In this document: in pieces, positions 12,180 to 25,195 of the stretch | Position numbering within the stretch: the stretch's first letter is position 1 | Layout of the letters: the number at the start of each line of letters is the position of its first letter | Assembly: GCA_946902985.2 (NCBI GenBank) | Contig: OX336388.2 | Coordinates: 294,664,526-294,728,525 of the forward strand | Direction of reading: 5' to 3' | DNA from: Meconema thalassinum | Taxonomy: Eukaryota > Arthropoda > Insecta > Orthoptera > Tettigoniidae | DNA: 64,000 bases | The notes under the pieces: generated by a model | The model's input: only the letters and a program-made list of their open reading frames with translations | Databases searched by the model: none | What the model was told of the DNA's origin: nothing | Made by a program: the position numbers and the translations under genes

Positions 12180-13640
12180 TTTTTTTATTTTTTTTATAAC
12201 TGCTCAAAAAATTAAAGCACCACTTTTTTCAAAGGCCACCAAATTTTGAAAAGTTGACCGTACAAGCTCCAAATCTCAGTATGACGTTTGTCCTGACGCC
12301 TACCAAGCAAATGCTTCAGCACAACTCCCCAACTTGAGTAGTTTTGGGGTAGCACCCCGAAAACCAGCCCATTTTCGAAAACCGCAAATTGAAGTTTGCG
12401 AAAAACGCTGTAGGACTTGTCGCAGGTTGCCAAAGCAGTAGAAAGTGAATCAGTCTTGCTCTTAAAGGTTCCACAAACACGTTGAAATCGTTACATTTGA
12501 CGTTTGGGCATTTTCAACCCCCTTCATCATCCCCTAAACATGGACTACCACTGGGGGCGTCTGAGAAGGTACCGGGTGTGTTTAACCACCTAAAAACCTG
12601 CATACCGTCCTCAGTTGCTGATTGCAGTAAGTTCGTAAGGCCTCCGGCAATGTCCACACCCCCTAACACCCTCAACTGGCATGGGACCAAACCACCCCCT
12701 CTCGATTCACCCCTAAGGAAGGTTTTAATCGAGATGTTTATCAGTGCTGTGAATGCGGCGGTATTTCCCTACCGTTTCAAAAAAGGAGCTGTGCCTTTGT
12801 CACCACCCCTTCCCCTGCTACCCCCGTTTTTGTGAATTTTCGAATCAGGCCCTTCTTAAGGGCTGAAACGAGGTCTTAATCGCTGAAAGGGCTGTAAAGG
12901 TCCTTAGAAGTAGTGGTGACACGAAATCAACTCCTTCCGATCGTTGATTGACATTCCGTCCCCCAAATTCGAATTTTTTGCACCCCCAACTCTCCCTGTC
13001 TGGACGCGTAACGCGTTATGGCAGAATTTTCAGTGTTGGATGAAAATGAAGCTTATGGCCTGAAATGGAGCCCAAAACAGCAGGTTGGATGGAAATTCAT
13101 CGGTAGAGTGGGAAACGGGACCAAAATTTTTCAAAAAAGTAAACAGCCTATAGTAAGTACGCCCATGCATAGGCAACCCACATCACGTCCGTGCGTGTGG
13201 GTTGCCTATGATCGACAATAGGTTACTAAGTTTGGCAATGGGAGAAAAATGACGTGCCTCCTATAATTCATTGATTTGATAAATACTTAATGTATGCAGT
13301 ACATATGGTACTACGGGAGAATTTTCAACACGACGGTTGCATTAAATCAGCATATACATAACCTAACACTGTTTGGCAAATTTAAAGTGGAACTTCTGAT
13401 ACCGCAATTCCATCTCAAGAATCCCGGTTTCTCTTCTCAACGTTTTGGACATTTATTTGAATTGCCACATATCCATATTGGGCATTTCAAATCAAATTCT
13501 TGTACGAATTTTTCCAATTTCTACATCCCATACAACGAGGTTATTTCATGTCATCATAATACTGGTTGGCACCTTTTAAAAATCGTTAATAGTCTCCGTA
13601 TTGAAGAGGATTCAAGTTATTTAACTCAAGGACCGAGCTG
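12180..13640. other. Unassigned sequence
   Basis: It starts with an A-rich CTGCTCAAAAAATTAAAGC that resembles a transposon terminus, followed by C-rich, pyrimidine-biased sequence. The longest open frames (115-117 residues, at 12482 and 13294) show no recognisable domain. The region up to 13.92 kb precedes a hammerhead-like motif and may belong to a Penelope-like remnant, but I cannot show an RT or GIY-YIG domain. Confidence 0.35.
13168..13210. repeat. Perfect 15-bp inverted repeat (hairpin)
   Basis: CATAGGCAACCCACA is repeated exactly in reverse complement after 13 bases. It could be a transposon terminus or a transcribed hairpin. No partner gene is evident. Confidence 0.8.
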
Positions 13641-13924
13641 AATTATTTTATTGATTTTCTAAATTATTTTGTGTATATTTTGATAAAAAATTTAAAGCTT
13701 AACATTCTTACACTCACCGTCTAATAGTTCTTATTTCTAACTACTTTTTTAAAATTATTGTTAAAAGACCAATCTTATATTTATTTAATTAATACTACTT
13801 TGTAAGGATATCCATTTTTATTACTATATTTTATCAATTATTATCTTTAATTTTCATTTTAATTTAGATTTAAGGCGCATATGCCATTTTAGTTTTCCAA
13901 TTCTTAATTGATTTTCTTTCTAGG

Positions 13925-13958
13925 CTGAGGATGACCCCACTGTGGGTCGAAACATGTA
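13925..13958 (+). ncRNA. Candidate hammerhead ribozyme motif, unrelated context
   Basis: CTGAGGA (core with variable base G), one T, a perfect 5-bp stem GACCC/GGGTC with a six-base loop, GAAAC, AT, GTA. The layout is identical to the motif at 5269 although the stem sequence is different. Stem I is weak (only G-C and G-T next to the core). Likely the tail of a Penelope-like element; that is inference. Confidence 0.5.
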
Positions 13959-14089
13959 CTAATATATAAAATATATATTTGTTTATGTATTGATTTGGCG
14001 TATAATTTAAACGTTTAATTCTAACATCAATACGGATATTTAAAACATTTGTTTCCAATGGCAAATGTATTTGCATTCAGCATATATTT

Positions 14090-14395
14090 ATTTGTGTACT
14101 TTATTAATTTCATTTAATAATTATTTAATTATATATTTTATTTATTTCTTATTCTTGTAATTTTTGATTTATTTTATTTACATATTATTTTATACATCTA
14201 TGTTTGTTTATTTGTTTTTATTAATTCTATATGTATATGTTTATTGGTTCTAATACCGGTATTTAATTATTTATGAATTAATTTATTAAAGTATTTATTT
14301 CATTTTTATTAATTTATTTATTTATTCATCCATCTATTGATGTACTTGTTTGTTGATATGTATATTATTTATCTGTTATTATGTAAGGTAAATCC
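14090..14395. repeat. TTTA-rich simple sequence
   Basis: A degenerate run of TTTA/TTTAT/TTTG words without coding content. Similar tracts lie at 16370-16600, 22019-22385, 22770-23180 and 26830-27100. Confidence 0.8.
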
Positions 14396-14832
14396 GGTAC
14401 AGATGCCGCATACACTGTAAGCATAGATTCCCATCGTTGCAGCTAGATGGCAGTGTGTAAGCTATTTCGGTATCCAAGCAATAAGCACTGTCTGCGGGTG
14501 TGGTGCAAGTAGCTCGAATATTACCCAACTTTTAGTCGATAACGTGAGGCGAGTGTATGTTTCCTCCTGATAAAGTTTTTCCTTGTGTTCATTTGTTGTA
14601 TATTAAGTTGGTTTCAAATGCGTAAATCAGCCGTTTTTAGTACAGAAGAAAAGACTTCTTTACCGTTACTCTAGTAGTTGGTAAGCTTATTTTCGGCCAT
14701 GTTAGTCTTGAGCCAGGAGGGTGCGGCGTCTCGAACTGACATTAGGAGAGTTGCCGTACAGCAATCTGGTAGAGATGCCTCATTGATATCATAATTATTT
14801 TAAAAGCGATATGGAAACATTTCAACTATTCA
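14396..14832. other. Unassigned sequence
   Basis: No gene, tRNA-like head or repeat match seen. Confidence 0.4.
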
Positions 14833-14990
14833 GAGGGTTGGTTGGTTGGTTCCTTAGTTTAGGGGCTGTGACAACGTGTTCATATAGCCCCGTGTACTTT
14901 GGGTGTGTGTAGAAACTGTCTGATAGCCGGTGTTAATTGTGATGACTGTATTAGTGTGTGTGTTCATTGACTTGGTTGTTACGGTACTAT
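14833..14990 (-). mobile_element. SINE-A fragment, 3' part only
   Basis: This matches the last ~150 bp of SINE-A in reverse, from the GGTTGGTTGG tail through TAGCCCCGTGTACTTTGGG. The head is missing. The ~230 bp between it and the next SINE-A copy shows no feature beyond a short lysine/glutamate-rich frame. Confidence 0.8.
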
Positions 14991-15221
14991 TATTATTTTT
15001 AGAAATAAAAATTTATGGCATGCCCACTTAGTACCAAAGTAAGGGCACAGTCAAAAGAGCTCAGTGAACAGAGGAAAATATTAAGAGAAGTTGTAAAAAG
15101 GCTGAAAACAAAGGAAATACTATTCTGGAAGCAGAAAGGTCGAATGAGATTCAGGCACAAACATTAAAACAGAAAATGGATTTCGGAAATATGGAAAGTG
15201 GTAAAATGGGTCCACATATGT

Positions 15222-15690
15222 TTGTTGGTTGGTTGGTTTCTCAGTTTAGGGGCTGAGCCAATGCGGTCATATAGCCCCGTGTACTTTGGGTGAGTGTAGA
15301 ATCTGTCTGATAACTGGTGTTAATTGTGATGGCTGTATTAGTGTGTGTTATCTGTTTTTAATTCAAGTAAGGACTACAGACATTCGATTTTCAAGTACTT
15401 CCAACTTTTTCTACCAAACGCCACCGTCAACGACCAACTAGTTCTTAACTTGGTTACTAGAAGCCACCGCAGTCGGTTCCTGGCGACGAACGTTGGAACC
15501 TAAGAGCGTTATTCAAATCTAACCTATAATTTAGCATACACAAGTGTAATTAGTGGAAGGTTCTTTATCGTGCTATAAATTTATTACATGGGACCGCCGG
15601 CTTTACTTCCCCACCGAAGGATGGAATACTGATGGATTTTGAACGCTCTTAAAAATCCGATGACTTCGGCCGGGTTTGAACCCCATGTGT
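15222..15690 (-). mobile_element. SINE-A, head truncated
   Basis: Reverse copy with tail, body and the B-box region (CGGCCGGGTTTGAACC). It breaks off before the A-box, so the 5' end is incomplete. Confidence 0.8.
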
Positions 15691-15954
15691 TTGTTAAATG
15701 AGGCCTGTATAAAACAAATGAGAGCTGTTTTGTTAAAAATTCAATGCATTTCATCTTTAACGATGGTATATACAACCCAAAATCTCATCAAGACATGGTT
15801 TTTGTGCTCAACTACGAAAGTTAACTAAACATACAACTACAGAACAAAGGTCCATACATTAACTTTCAACGAAAAAAAATCCTGCAATAAAAGAAGATAA
15901 TTTTTAATGAAATACTATGATAATGTGATATTAGAGAACTAAAAGAAAATTCTG

Positions 15955-16000
15955 GAATGCTGAAGAAGGCTAAACTATGGTCGAAATATACCGTACATTT
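15955..16000 (+). ncRNA. Candidate hammerhead ribozyme motif
   Basis: Stem I GAATG pairs with CATTT after the cleavage site (last pair a G-T wobble). Between them lie CTGAAGA (core), one A, a short GGC/GTC stem with a nine-base loop, GAAA, then TATACC and GTA. The core bases are all present, and stem III would close with an A-U and a U-G pair. It belongs to no repeat I see elsewhere in the window. Confidence 0.45.
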
Positions 16001-16597
16001 ATAATGTGAATTAAAATAAACGTAGTTTGTATTGACGAGGTGAAGTATTTTTTCAGAATATAATTATCTTGTAGTATGTTCCAATACTCAATTCTATTAG
16101 AGCTGGAGAAATTTGCAAAAAAAAATTATTTTGTTGTTAATTATTATACTTGCGGCATCTCTCCAGAGCAAAGTCGGCGTTTATATCGGGCTCCAGGGAG
16201 AGACTTCGCTGATGCAATAATTTCTTTGTTCCTTCTTTTCGCCGATTTATTTTTAATTACTAATGCTTGACGCATCTGTGATCTATTGCAAACATTCTCA
16301 AATTAAGCTCTTATCAATTCGCGTCAATTTTCTACGTAATTCTTCTGAGATATAACTTAACCATTTGTTTGTTTGATTATTTGTTTATTTTTTCTTGTTT
16401 CTTTAGTTAGTTATTGGAGTTGAAGGGGCGGAACAGCTTGGTCATCTGCTCTTACTCTTGTTTGTTTACTTGTTTATTTATGTGTCGTATGTTTGTTGAG
16501 TTCATGTTTAATTACTTTTTATCTTTTATGTATTTTTTTAATATTTATTCATTTATTTTGCTTATTTGATAATTCATTCATGCATTTATTTATATAT
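16001..16597. other. Unassigned sequence with AT-rich tract and LINE-tail fragment
   Basis: From about 16370 the sequence is TTTA/TTTG-rich. Near 16420-16450 a stretch (AAGGGGCGGAACAGCTTGG) is the reverse of the LINE 3' tail described at 63419-63668. No gene seen. Confidence 0.5.
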
Positions 16598-16790
16598 TTA
16601 CTAGCATTACTCGTCGCAGCTTCGCCCGAGAATATTGCAGTTGTAAAAGGTACACTTAGCAACGTCTCAATCATGAATGCTATGACGGATTTATCGCTTA
16701 ATTTTCAATAATAATGATAATAATTTGGTAATGACCTTAAACAATCAGACAATAAAACCAATATAACACAACAATGGCACATACATATCA
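16598..16790 (+). repeat. 5' piece of repeat H (GGCTTCGCCCG-type start)
   Basis: It begins ACTAGCATTACTCG then AGCTTCGCCCGAG, the same kind of start as repeats C and E. Its continuation appears to be the array at 20815-22018, so a ~4 kb insert seems to separate the halves. Confidence 0.5.
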
Positions 16791-19700
16791 GAATCTCACG
16801 AACGTCACGTCCTTCTCAGTTTAGGGGCTGGGATAACGCGGTCACGTCGCATCGCATGTATAAAATTCGACTCAAAATCACAACACGGCTTCCGACCACA
16901 AACGTAAATAGGAAATAGGCTAAATGAGATACAGTAGGTATATTAAACACACTGACTCAACACAAAATACAGTTATCTAAATTCATATGAAAAAAGTACA
17001 CATGATAAAGTTACACAAGAAAAAAACCTCTACGCCCACATGTTCCCCCTTTCATCTCATAATATTGAGTCCGTCAAGGTTGGAGTTGTCAGGATAGCCA
17101 ACAACCGTAATGACTTCCCTAACATCTCACCCGTCGAGCACATAATTTAATTGCCGTGAGGATCAGGTGAACTTCCAAACAGGCTAAAGCGGCACGAGAG
17201 TCCGTAGTCCACAGGGATTGTGGTACATGGTGACGATGGTCATAGACTGCCTAAGGAAAGGTTCACCTTAAAAACTAGACTGAGAAAATAAACATCCAGA
17301 CTTATGTAAAACACCGTGAAAATTTATTGATAAAATTCACAAGCCCTAGCCTAGTTCGTATGATTACAATCGGCTAGTCCGCAAGCTAATAAACAAACAA
17401 AAATAAAGAGCAGGTCCCTACCTGAGAAGTTACGGAAAACCCTCGCGAAAGATCTAACTCACAATAATAAAGCAACAACAGCAACACTAGGAAAATGGTA
17501 CGACGCAAGTCCCTAGTTCAAGTTACAAAATCAAGCTAATATCGGAATTTACATTTAACAGGGAAGCAAAACAAATCTAAGTTAGGATGATACCATTTCA
17601 ACATTTACATTTAACGTTAGTTCGTCTAGCTAAGTCCTATCAATTAACAAAATTTACGGCGATGACGTCCGTAATAGAAAACAATTACATTCAAAAGCTA
17701 AGTGTACAGCCATGTAAAAAAAACATCTAATTGTTCTTAGAAACTACGTGCTAACAGCACACAATAAGGTAACATGTAGGATTTATACACTTGTACATCA
17801 TAAATAAGTAATGAAATAGACACAGTAGTTTTATTAAAATGCCTGCCTGCACCTTGGTTTACTCTTTGTAAGCCATAGTCATCTAAAGTGTAGTTACGGT
17901 GACGAATGCGTAGTTAAAACTACGTCTAACATCGCATGGCCTGCGCTCCACAAGCTACAAACTCAAGGTTCGTGCATGCTTCAGGTCACTTCAATAGTGT
18001 CAGCTGTCCTTATCATTTCCACAAAAGGAAATACCTTCATCTGCACGGCTATGTCAACAGTTCCAAAATGCAAAAGAACAAAGTTAGATAGAAAGAATTC
18101 GTTAGTTAGCTTTTGTTTTACCAAAATTATGCGTTTTATTATTAAAATGTCGGTTTAGATTTATCTTTGGTTTATGGCGAATAATATTGACAATAGCCTG
18201 GGCACGGAGTGTCTCCACTGAGATCATTCTCCACCAAAAAGCCTCGACTCAACAGTCTGAATATAATCAACGAGCAATAACAACTCGGACACACAATAAC
18301 ACAAATTACCAGCGGCGCTAAGCTCGCGTTCAATAACTCCTGGGACGGGCCTGCACACTACAGTTACCCTCCAATAACATCTAGTCAACGGGAACAATCC
18401 CGGACAAGGCATACTCAAAATACCTTCATACAATAACTTCCTGCTATAACAGGGTAGCCTTCAACTTACTATAGAAAACCTGACATAACTGTACACGTCA
18501 ACCGACGGTACACGCAGCAGTGCGTTTAACTAACAAAAAACAATCTATAAAACATGTGATCAGATGCAGGAATGGACACTGAGTTCCATAAGCTAAGTTG
18601 CAATGAAAGGAAATGCGAATACAAATCGTATTCTGTCTTTTGTCAAAGTAGTTCCGTCTCACAATATAACAGGCGTGCTTTCAAGGGCACTGGGTCTCAA
18701 ACCAGTTTTGTGTCGCTAGCAGGTTTCAACATTCCTGCACTCCACTGACACACCATATTAACTATTCAAGGCCGGCGATTTAAACAAATAAAACTATACA
18801 TCTGGCCTCTTCATAAAAAACTTTACCATCGGTTAAAAACCTCGAAGAATACGTGTATAAAAACACGCTATACATCTGAATACAATAATACAATTCCGTC
18901 TTCCAAACCAAAGACGTCTAAATGATAGTAATGTTACTATTACTGGAGCTCTTTGCTCTCAAAATATAATTCAGCAGTTGCTTGTACAACATCAAATGAA
19001 TGCGTGTCTTCACATGACACTAACAAAATAATAATTGTGACGCAGATTTCACACTCTGAATCTGCTTAATAATACGTTGGGAACTGGGTTCGATGCTTGA
19101 CAACGAAACATTCCTTCAAATTATAAGGTTCACACTTGACCAAGAATAGCTTTTGAGCTTATTCAAAATGAAATATAATGCAGTTACAAAACTGGTAATT
19201 ACAGTTGACTACCTAACTGATACGACCGTTCTAACGACAGTCAGGGGTGTAACAAAGAATGGCTGCAAAGAATGCAGTTAACTAATCATGGCATCTGATT
19301 GCCATAACTAAAGTCAGCAAAATAGGGTTGAAAAAAAAATAGCCTCAAATGACTACGGTCACGTTTAGCAAAAGATAGGCATTGACGTTCTACGACGTTC
19401 ATCAGGCTGCACCAGGGCTGACCAAAATGTCTGACCCAAGGGTGTCTCACTCTAACTGAAATAAATGACATCAAATTAAACTAGTTACATTCCCTACCTA
19501 TAAAAATGGCTGACACTAAGTTCGGTTGGTTCACAAACTACATTTAGTCTACTATACCACCAGAAACTGGAACAAGAAAGGGGTATCCAAAAACTCACGA
19601 AATGGAGAAGCTCTCACTCAGCCCTCTATTCAACAACAAGGGTTGTACAAAATCCTCTCTGGCTCTCTGGAACGGTATCATCCTCATCAGGATTCCCATC

Positions 19701-20814
19701 TGGACTCCTCCAAAGATCAGGGTTCGATCTGTCCCTGTCGACAACTTCATGGATGTAATGAATATGCCTGGAAATGGCATCCTTGGTTCCTTCCTTCTCG
19801 TTCGCTGTCCTGGAAGTTCCACCATCATGCTGGTTCCCGTAGAAACATCACCCTCATACCGGGATGGTATTAGCCCATGATGACTGTCTCAAACATGGTG
19901 AAGAATAGTCCAAGCACGTGGATAGTGAAATAAGTTGAGTAATAATTCATTCTTTCACTTTCAAAAATATAATGTTCGTCGTAAATGTTATAGGCTTCAA
20001 TTGTAGTATATGACACAGCCTTTATTTCGTAGATGTAAATTGACATGTGAGCTAACACTGTATTATGATTCTGCACGTGCTAGTGACGCTGGCTTTTATA
20101 TCACGCAGCATCCGTGAATTATGCGTCGTTTTTGAAATGAAATTCACTTTGGCAATTTAAATATGTCATATAATCATAATCACACTTATTCATAATAGTT
20201 GTAACACTTTTACCTGTATATTTTCCACTAGGCACTTGGCCCTCCACAAACACGTGGGTACAAAATGTGGTGTTACGGCAATGTTATGCAATTTACTTAT
20301 ACTTGCCAATTATTATTTCCCAAAATTCTTCTTTGGCTCACTGTGCTTGGATAACAGTGAATAGTAGTATTCGCGTGCTCGATGGCACCTGATAATCACT
20401 TTCAACGCTCAACAGCGGATATTCTCTACGTCTTGTAGGACAAATACAATTCCACGCCTACACAGGGCGGATTCTCCAGACGTAGTGCAAGGCACTGAGT
20501 GTCTCTAGAAAGTAGGTCGTCAAAACGAAGTCGTTGAGCGACTACTTACGTTCCTGTTTGCGTATCTGCAAGGGTATTACCTGACCTTAAGTAAAAATAA
20601 CATTCTCCAAAATGTTTTAATAATGCAGCATGACGAAATGGAATATTCTGAGTCTCGTGGAAAGATAAAATTATTTAATAAAACCTCAGATAAATAATTA
20701 GCAGATTTCACCAAAGTCAAAAGTGCGATTCACCGCTACTTCAAAGAGTATAGCGTGATCTCTCAGCTCCACGTGGCTTTCTGGGTGTGTTCAAAGGTAC
20801 AACATCCCATCACA
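16791..20814 (-). mobile_element. Possible LTR-retrotransposon remnant or long LTR
   Basis: Read on the minus strand, the right end begins TGTGATGGGATGTTGTACC, a typical LTR start. A TATAAAAG box lies ~715 bp further in, followed by several kilobases without a gag or pol frame. I could not find the second LTR, the primer-binding site or a target duplication, so the left limit is arbitrary. A SINE-A scrap (CAGTTTAGGGGCTG) lies at ~16818. The frames at 19.5-19.9 kb have no recognised domain. Confidence 0.3.
20093..20100 (-). promoter_or_regulatory. TATA box of the putative LTR
   Basis: TATAAAAG on the minus strand, followed by a GC-richer stretch. Its position relative to the LTR-like start at 20814 fits a U3 promoter. 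Evidence is the motif and its place only. Confidence 0.35.
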
Positions 20815-22018
20815 AATGTTCTGTTATAAAAAATATCACATGAACCATAGCTCAGCGGGTTCAATATACACCACATCGAAAAACCCTTGGACACATGTCT
20901 GCTTATTTTTTTAAATCATTAGTTAATATGCCGAGTGTCACATCCCCAAATGAAACCACTCGTGAGATATCGTTATTGAATGGAATGCAGGTTTAACCCC
21001 CTTAAGACCCCTTTAGAAATTGAATATCCAAAAATCCTTTCTTAGTAGACGTTTTCGACATACAACAAACATATCCCTAAATTTCATGTTTCTAACTTTA
21101 ATAGTTTTGGCTGGGGGTTGATGAGTGAATATCCAAAAATCCTTCCTTAGTGGACGTTTTTCTTCCAGAATTTCACACCACCCCATAGACCCCTTAAATT
21201 GTATTTATGAAAAAAAAAAACGGTCGAACACCTATTTACTTATTTTTAAGCTGATTGTTTTCTTCTGAGTTTCATACATTTTGCCTCTGTCGTTTAAGAG
21301 ATACTTGCTCCGTTAGGAATCCTTCAACCCCCACTTTTCATCCCTTTCACCTCATAATATACAACACATCACAAAATTCTTAGACATGTGTCTGCTTATT
21401 TTTAATGATTAGTTTATATGCCAAGTAACACATCCCCAAATGAAACCACTCGTGAGATATTGTTATTCAATGAAATGCACGTTTACCCCTTAACACCTTT
21501 TAGAACCTGAATATTCAAAAATCCTTCCTTAATGGACGTTTTCGAAGCACGCTCCGTTAGGAATTTCCCTTTAGAAATTGAATATCCAAAAATCCTTCCT
21601 TAGTAGACGTTTCCGACATACAACAAACATATCCCCAAATTTCATGTTTCTAACTTTAATAGTTTTGGCTGGTCGATGATGAGTGAATATCCAAAAATCC
21701 TCACTTTACACCCCTTGCACCCGATAATATACACCACATCAAAAAACCCTTAGACACATGTCTGCTTATTTTTAATGATTAGTTCGTATACACAGTATCA
21801 CATCCCTATATGAAACCACTCGTGAGATATTGATATTCAATGAAATGCAGGTTTAACCCCCTTAAGAATCCTTCAAAACCTGAATATCCCAAAATTCTTC
21901 CTTAGTGGACGGTTTTAACTTACAACGAACATATCCCCAAAATTTCTTGTTTCTAACTTTAATAGCTTTGGCTGTCTGTCAGTCAGTCAGTCAAGACACT
22001 TCGTTTTATATAATAGAT
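20815..22018 (+). repeat. Repeat H, internal array and 3' end
   Basis: Three imperfect units (near 20860, 21355 and 21725) share CATGTCTGCTTATTTTT, CCCCAAATGAAACCACTCG and TATCCAAAAATCC. It ends with a GTCAGTCAGTCA run and CGTTTTATATAATAGATT, the end type of repeat C. Non-coding. Confidence 0.65.
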
Positions 22019-22385
22019 TAATATGCTTATTTAATTTGCTTTTTGTTTTTTATGTTGTGTATTTCTTAATTGAAATATTTATTTAATTAATTTATTTGCA
22101 TAATTGTTAATTTACTTATTAATTCTTTTTAAATTAATTAATTATATTAATTTATTTATTATTTATTTTAAGTAATTAATTTATATTTATTAATATATTC
22201 AAATGTTGTATTTATCCATTTAATTATTCATGCATTCATTTATTAATTAGATTATTTATATACGGTACTTTATATATTTTCATTTCTTCGTGTGATTTAT
22301 TTATTTGTCATTCATTTATTTACATTATTCGTTTATTTGTTCAGATTTGTTTATTTATTTTATTCGTTCATTTATTTAGTTCAGT
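22019..22385. repeat. TTTA-rich simple sequence
   Basis: Degenerate ATTTA/TTTAT words, no coding content. Confidence 0.8.
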
Positions 22386-22770
22386 GCAGGCAGTGTACAG
22401 ACCACTCAAGCAGCTAAGTATACAATCCACTCTAACCTGACAATTTAACAACAATTACACTGAGCAAGCAAATTTGAAATTCATTCACCACTTTCAATTT
22501 CTTAACAAAATATCACATATACAGTAACTAACAAATATTGACTAGTGTTAGTTTAACTACTACTGTAACTAAATAAGTGTACATGTTGTAATTACTATCA
22601 CCCATACTTGTAGACATATATTTAATAGCCCAAGTGTAAAGGATCTGATGATGATCGCTTGACGATTCAAACTGTATTAATTAATATCATGTATTTATTT
22701 TTCAGGGTTAGGGAACAACCCATTACAATTGGCTACAATCGTGTTGACCGACCGAAAAACATAAAATTTC
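22385..22770 (+). repeat. Hammerhead-bearing repeat, copy 2, core damaged
   Basis: It aligns with copies 1 and 3 on both sides of the motif. At 22641-22675 the first core (CTGATGA) is intact, but the second reads CAAAC instead of GAAAC, the stem end is CGATT, and the cleavage triplet is lost. Read as a decayed ribozyme. Confidence 0.6.
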
Positions 22771-23180
22771 ATTTATTTATTTATTTATGCGTAATTAGTT
22801 ATTTTATTTATCTACTCATTTATTTATTTGTGTATTTATTTACTTGCCTATTTTGTTTATTAATTATTTCATTATTTACTCATTTCTTTATTCACTCCAT
22901 TAATTAATTAATTCATTTATATATTTATTAATATGTTTATTGTACAAATAAACAATAAAATACTAATTATTATTAATTAGTATTTTTATATACAAATATT
23001 TATTCATTAATTAATTTACTTTTAATTTATTGTTTATTATACAAAAATTTAATTAAATTTATTTGTTTATTTTATATTTGTTTATATGTATGTACTGTAT
23101 GTATGTTTGATTATTTATATATTTATTTGTTTGTTTATTTGTTTGATATTTGTTTATTTATATTTTTATTAATTTTTTGT
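22770..23180. repeat. TTTA-rich simple sequence
   Basis: Long low-complexity run; hydrophobic open frames here are translations of the repeat. Confidence 0.8.
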
Positions 23181-23681
23181 TTGTACATATTGAACCCATG
23201 TACCATTGGTTCAAGGGGTCGAATCCATGTTCTATTGGAAAAAGGAAGGAGGAAAAACACAGTCTTCAGTGGAACTTTGGAAGATTTTATGCAAGAGGAC
23301 GGGTATAATGTTGTGTAAGAATAAGAGTCCAGGTGGCCAGGAAATGATATCATGCGTGACGCACCGATAGGGAGCCGGTCACGACTATTAATAGAACGAT
23401 CAAAACTTTCCACGGGAGTAAGCGAGTAGAGGTTTCGGAATTTGATCTTACGCTGCAATAAAATGGCATCCTCGCAGTTGTGCAAGAGGAAGAATAATTA
23501 GATTTAAGCCATTTGCGAGAATATTATTAACAAAAGAAATACATCATTGTGAATCATTTTGGAATCAAGATTTTTGTGTGGAGAAAGATGTTATAATAAT
23601 TGCCCAGGAAAGAAGTGCGAACGCGGCATTACGCAATTAAAATTTCCCCGAGACCCGAGGTGGTAGGGATTAAAAATCAAC
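23181..23681. other. Unassigned sequence
   Basis: Purine-rich, no frame with a recognisable domain. It could be the inner end of an LTR element, since a purine-rich stretch (GAGGTGGTAGGGA) lies just before the LTR-like start at 23682. Confidence 0.3.
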
Positions 23682-25164
23682 TGTAACACCCACATATCTG
23701 AAGACCAAATTTTATTTAATATCTCGGAATTGTACGATCGATTTTTATGTGCAAAGAAGTCAGTTTACGTTTAGAAAACGAGCTTTCCAGAGATATAATT
23801 TTCAAAAGTGTGCGACTATTGCTTCAAAAGTTAGTTATGAAAAAGACGTGGAATTTATCTTTTTGTCGCCGATTTGTATAAAAGCCCTGGCAGAGCCAGA
23901 CCAATCATGCAGTTTCCGACAGCCCGAGGGGGGCGTCAGGCTACATCACATCGCAAATGCAGTTTACAGCAGACCTCGTGGGAGGTGCTGCATCACAGTG
24001 TCCAGGTCATAGTACGAGAAGTATCATCATAGTATCGCCCTGTGAAGACTTAGAAAAATCCTAGTACAGGATTTAGTTCAGCAAGCGTCAGTCTTTATAG
24101 TGAAAGTTCCGCATTACAGTCAAAGTTAGGCTGCGAACTTAAAGAACAGGCGATAGGTCTTCAAATAAAGTTCAGTTAAACGACAGAAAGTATCGTAACA
24201 TTTTGAAGTACCAACGATAGTGAAACAAACATTTCTATCAAAGTTAAGGAACCCGATCAGGGTCGAACGAAATAAGTGCCGCCTAGTATTCTGAAAAGAT
24301 AGGAACTAGAGAGCAGAATCATACGAAGTGAGAATTTAATCCAAGACGTTGTCTAAAGAAGACAAACGAACAGTAAAAAGCAATAAGCTACGAAACTAAG
24401 GAATAGCAGTAAATGCTAGGGAATCATAGGTCACCGAGGCCGTAAACAGGACAGACTTTATCTAGACAAACTCAATAGTGTCTAGAAAGAAACGACTTCG
24501 AGCTAGTAAAAATAGAAGCCGATAGTCAGGAAACCGGATCTGGAGAATTACCGTTCCAGGGAGGGGTAGATTGATCGAGACTTTCATCATATTGCCAGAT
24601 AGGGAGCCGACGTCTAAGAGTTTCACCCTTGGAAACGGGGAAGAATGAAATCACGTGTGTAAGGCAAAAATCAAAGCCTCAGTGATTAAAAGCAGTGTAA
24701 TGTAAATACAGAAAAATCTGTTTTAGTGTAATAATTTTTAGTGAATTTATTTGTGTATGATAAAAGAATACAAAATTGTATTCAATATGTTACCAGTGTT
24801 AAAGGTAAATTATGTGTATGTGTATCAAGAAATGTCATTGTGTGAAATGGTATTAATGAAGATGGCTTAATTACCGTAAGTGGGCGAAAATGAAACATCG
24901 CTGGAGAATTCGGTCGGTGACTGTCATATCATGTGAGTAACCATTCCATTATGTTATGTGTTGGGGAATATTTGCGTGCAATCCACCTGAGAATGAGAGT
25001 GGGGATGTTTTTGAATAACAAATAACAGAATAATAGCGCGATCTGAACGATTAAAATTGAGAAAGTATAATATAATTCTGTGAAATGAATAAATATCTTA
25101 GGGGAAATGTATTAAATAAAATATCAGTGTATTTGATAAATGATTTAAGTATATGAAAGCAAGC

Positions 25165-25195
<31 letters not shown>

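Noticed and set aside
12482..12835. 117-residue proline-rich frame
   Set aside because: The proline comes from C-rich low-complexity sequence; no domain or partner.
19526..19880. Overlapping 77-115 residue frames on both strands
   Set aside because: No recognised domain in any frame, and codon use gives no preference for one. Left unannotated within the LTR-like region.
22659..23318. Hydrophobic open frames in the TTTA-rich tracts (also at 16493 and 26899)
   Set aside because: They are translations of simple sequence; the leucine/isoleucine/tyrosine bias follows from TTTA words.
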